64,000 nucleotides of DNA from Neochlamydia sp. S13 (GTDB lineage: Bacteria > Chlamydiota > Chlamydiia > Chlamydiales > Parachlamydiaceae). Both the position numbers and the translations under genes were made by a program. The stretch covers positions 744,001-808,000 of the forward strand of contig NZ_AP017977.1 in the NCBI RefSeq assembly GCF_000648235.2. Direction: 5' to 3'. The notes beneath the pieces were generated by a model that saw only the letters and a list, made by a program, of their open reading frames with translations, had not been told where the DNA came from and searched no databases. Every line of letters begins with the position of its first letter. The stretch's first letter is position 1. Below, piece by piece: positions 62,399 through 64,000 of this stretch.

Positions 62399-62902
62399 AT
62401 GCTTTTTCCTTTTACGTTTAAGCCTCAGTCAGAAGACGAAAAATTTATGCTTGAAGCATTGAAAGAGGCATGGAAAGCTTTCAGGCAGGGCGAAGTTCCT
62501 ATAGGGGCTGTTCTGGTGCATGAAGGACAAGTAATCTCTAGGGGATATAACCAAGTAGAACTGCTCAAAGATGCTACTGCTCATGCAGAAATGCTATGCA
62601 TTACTGCAGGGGCAGGGGCAATGGAGAACTGGCGGTTGACTGGCACCACACTTTATACCACCATAGAGCCCTGTTGTATGTGTGCAGGAGCTATGTTTTT
62701 ATCAAGAATTTCCACTCTAGTATGGGGGGCACCTGATTTACGCCATGGGGCTAATGGGAGTTGGATGGATGTGTTTGAGAAGGTTCATCCTACGCACAAT
62801 CTTAACATTAAAAGAGGCATTCTAGAGGAATATGGAGCCGCCCTCATGCGTGATTTTTTTAAAAAATGTCGCCAAGAAAAAAAGGCTTTGACTGACGAAT
62901 AG
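62399..62902 (+). CDS. tadA: tRNA-specific adenosine deaminase
   Basis: A 167-residue enzyme that deaminates A34 to inosine in tRNA-Arg (ACG). The zinc site is complete: TAHAEMLCI gives His62 and the proton-shuttling Glu64, and EPCCMCAGAM gives Cys92 and Cys95. The N-terminal KEAWKAFRQGEVPIGAVLVH is typical of the family. Length is normal. It starts 3 bp after the upstream coiled-coil gene, with no strong own ribosome site, so translational coupling is likely. CDA/guanine-deaminase relatives are less likely because of the LSRISTLVWGAPDLRHG block. Confidence 0.94.
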   Translation: MLFPFTFKPQSEDEKFMLEALKEAWKAFRQGEVPIGAVLVHEGQVISRGYNQVELLKDATAHAEMLCITAGAGAMENWRLTGTTLYTTIEPCCMCAGAMFLSRISTLVWGAPDLRHGANGSWMDVFEKVHPTHNLNIKRGILEEYGAALMRDFFKKCRQEKKALTDE

Positions 62903-63524
62903 CTAGATTGCTTATTTAAAAAACTAAAGAAGTACTTATAAAAGTCGACTCGACCGGTAGAAGCTTGCTCACATCTTCCCTACTTGCAAATCCTAATCTT
63001 CTAATTTTTAAGCAATTTATTTAGCTTATAATTTTTTTATCTAGCCAAGTAGTATGCTTTTGAGAGGCTTTTTATCTTACCCTTTACTTAATAAAAATTC
63101 ATCTTTAAGAAGAAGGCCACCTTTCAAAGATTGATTTATTCTTTAAAGTTTAATAGCGTAGTTCCTCTAAACACTATAAGCATCTGTTGGATAACTAGAA
63201 AAGGAGTTAGCAAAATTTAAACGACTGGAAGAATTTTCTAGGTTATTAAAGGCGTTATTCAATGGGGCTTTTTTCTTTGTCAGGATCATCTTAAACGATG
63301 TCTAGAACAATCTCAACGCTGCCAATAGCTTTAGCTATTCAAATCCTTTTAATGGCTTAAAAAGTTTGGTCAAAGAATGTTTTTTCGTTTGATAAATGTT
63401 TTTAATCTTATCGAAGGTAGACATAAAAAGCTAGAAAAACACCTTACAAGTAGCGTATCATCTATTTCTTGCTTTTTAATTTTGGTAGTATAATTAAAGG
63501 GGAGGGAAAAAAAGTTGGAAATAT
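62903..63524. other. Convergent intergenic region, about 620 bp
   Basis: Between tadA and the WD40 gene. AT-rich with no intact frame. No clear terminator hairpin was found for either gene. Confidence 0.45.
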
Positions 63525-64000
63525 TTAGAGAAGAAGAGAAGGGCTTTCATCTTGAAGAACAGAATCTCTAAAATCCCATTCACAGATAGAACCAGTGGCA
63601 TGGCCGGTCAATATTCTTCCATGTCTTACTTTAAGACAGGTTGTCTTTTCAGTGTTTTCTCTTAAGGTCACCATTGATTGTGATTTTAGAGAGTCCCAGA
63701 TTCGTATGGTTGTATCATCAGAAGTGCTGATGATTTTTCCATAGGCAATTTGAAGATTATTAACTCTTCTCGTATGCCCATTTAAAGTAAGGAGGCATTG
63801 CTCTGTATTAGCATCCCATATTTTTATCGAACCTGTTCCCGAGCTGCTAATTATATTATTACCCATTTTTTTTAAGTCTGTAATTCCCCAATCATCTTCC
63901 GTAGGTAAATGGGTTATCAGCCCTTTTTTTATGTCCCATATTTTTACCTTTGTATTTTCCCAGGCTGAGCCACTAAAAAGTTTGCCATGAGCCACTTTCA
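63525..64000 (-). CDS. WD40-repeat protein, N-terminus cut by window edge
   Basis: At least 156 visible residues that form about four WD40 blades. Each ends in a Trp-Asp-like position: KVKIWDIKKGL, SIKIWDANTEQ, TIRIWDSLKSQ and SICEWDFRDSV, spaced about 40 residues. The first visible codon is GTG inside a repeat (VAHGKLFSGSAWENTKVKIW aligns with KVRHGRILTGHATGSICEWD), so the real start is beyond base 64000. WD40 propellers are protein-interaction platforms, common in eukaryotes and in chlamydial symbionts. An F-box or other N-terminal domain may lie outside the window. No function is claimed. Confidence 0.85.
   Translation of the reverse strand, partial: KVAHGKLFSGSAWENTKVKIWDIKKGLITHLPTEDDWGITDLKKMGNNIISSSGTGSIKIWDANTEQCLLTLNGHTRRVNNLQIAYGKIISTSDDTTIRIWDSLKSQSMVTLRENTEKTTCLKVRHGRILTGHATGSICEWDFRDSVLQDESPSLLL

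Overview
The window is chromosomal DNA from an environmental (amoeba-associated) member of the Chlamydiae, most likely family Parachlamydiaceae. The evidence is a large cysteine-rich envelope protein (OmcB) beside two small cysteine-rich lipoproteins (OmcA-like), chlamydia-type neighbourhoods (xseA-xseB-dxs next to tpiA; ybeY next to a CBS/CorC protein and two small basic proteins; rpsO-pnp beside tadA), a 16S 5' end of chlamydial type, and AT-rich DNA. Several large eukaryotic-like proteins and heavy IS decay recall Neochlamydia/Parachlamydia. The genus is an inference.

Layout. 1-16.8 kb is dense core genome: UDP-glucose dehydrogenase (cut by the left edge), an LptD/OstA-like outer-membrane protein, a hypothetical-maf-HEAT cluster, the omcA/omcA/omcB envelope locus, the xseA-xseB-dxs-nadK operon, divergent tpiA-secG, an Inc-like membrane protein and peptide deformylase. 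16.8-19.8 kb is gene-poor and holds an IS66-family element with both ends and an exact 8-bp target duplication but a dead transposase. 19.8-27.2 kb carries a coiled-coil protein with a SopB/IpgD-like phosphatase motif, the CorC-ybeY-small-basic-protein cluster and a membrane-associated hypothetical protein. 27.2-32.3 kb is a graveyard of IS701- and IS5-type transposases and a GNAT remnant around an intact F-box plus LRR gene. 32.7-41.6 kb has an ABC-F (Uup-like) ATPase, umuDC, a proton-pumping pyrophosphatase and an adenosine-deaminase-like protein with long extensions.

43.5-49.1 kb is a complete rRNA operon (16S, tRNA-Ala, tRNA-Ile, 23S, 5S). About 0.7 kb downstream lies an ORF-less group II intron with a damaged domain V. 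51.8-57.8 kb holds a host-attachment-family protein, a short LRR protein and a 967-residue protein with a possible PLP-enzyme-like half. 58.7-62.9 kb is rpsO-pnp and, divergently, a coiled-coil protein plus tadA. A WD40 protein runs off the right edge.

The window combines a conserved chlamydial core (envelope disulfide network, isoprenoid and nucleotide metabolism, translation) with separate genes that look like host-directed effectors: SopB-like phosphatase, F-box/LRR, ADA-like, LRR, WD40 and a PLP-like giant. No dedicated defence system, CRISPR array or prophage was seen. The best candidates for undescribed biology are the SopB-like coiled-coil protein, the F-box/LRR protein, the PLP-like giant, and a UmuD whose catalytic lysine position is arginine.
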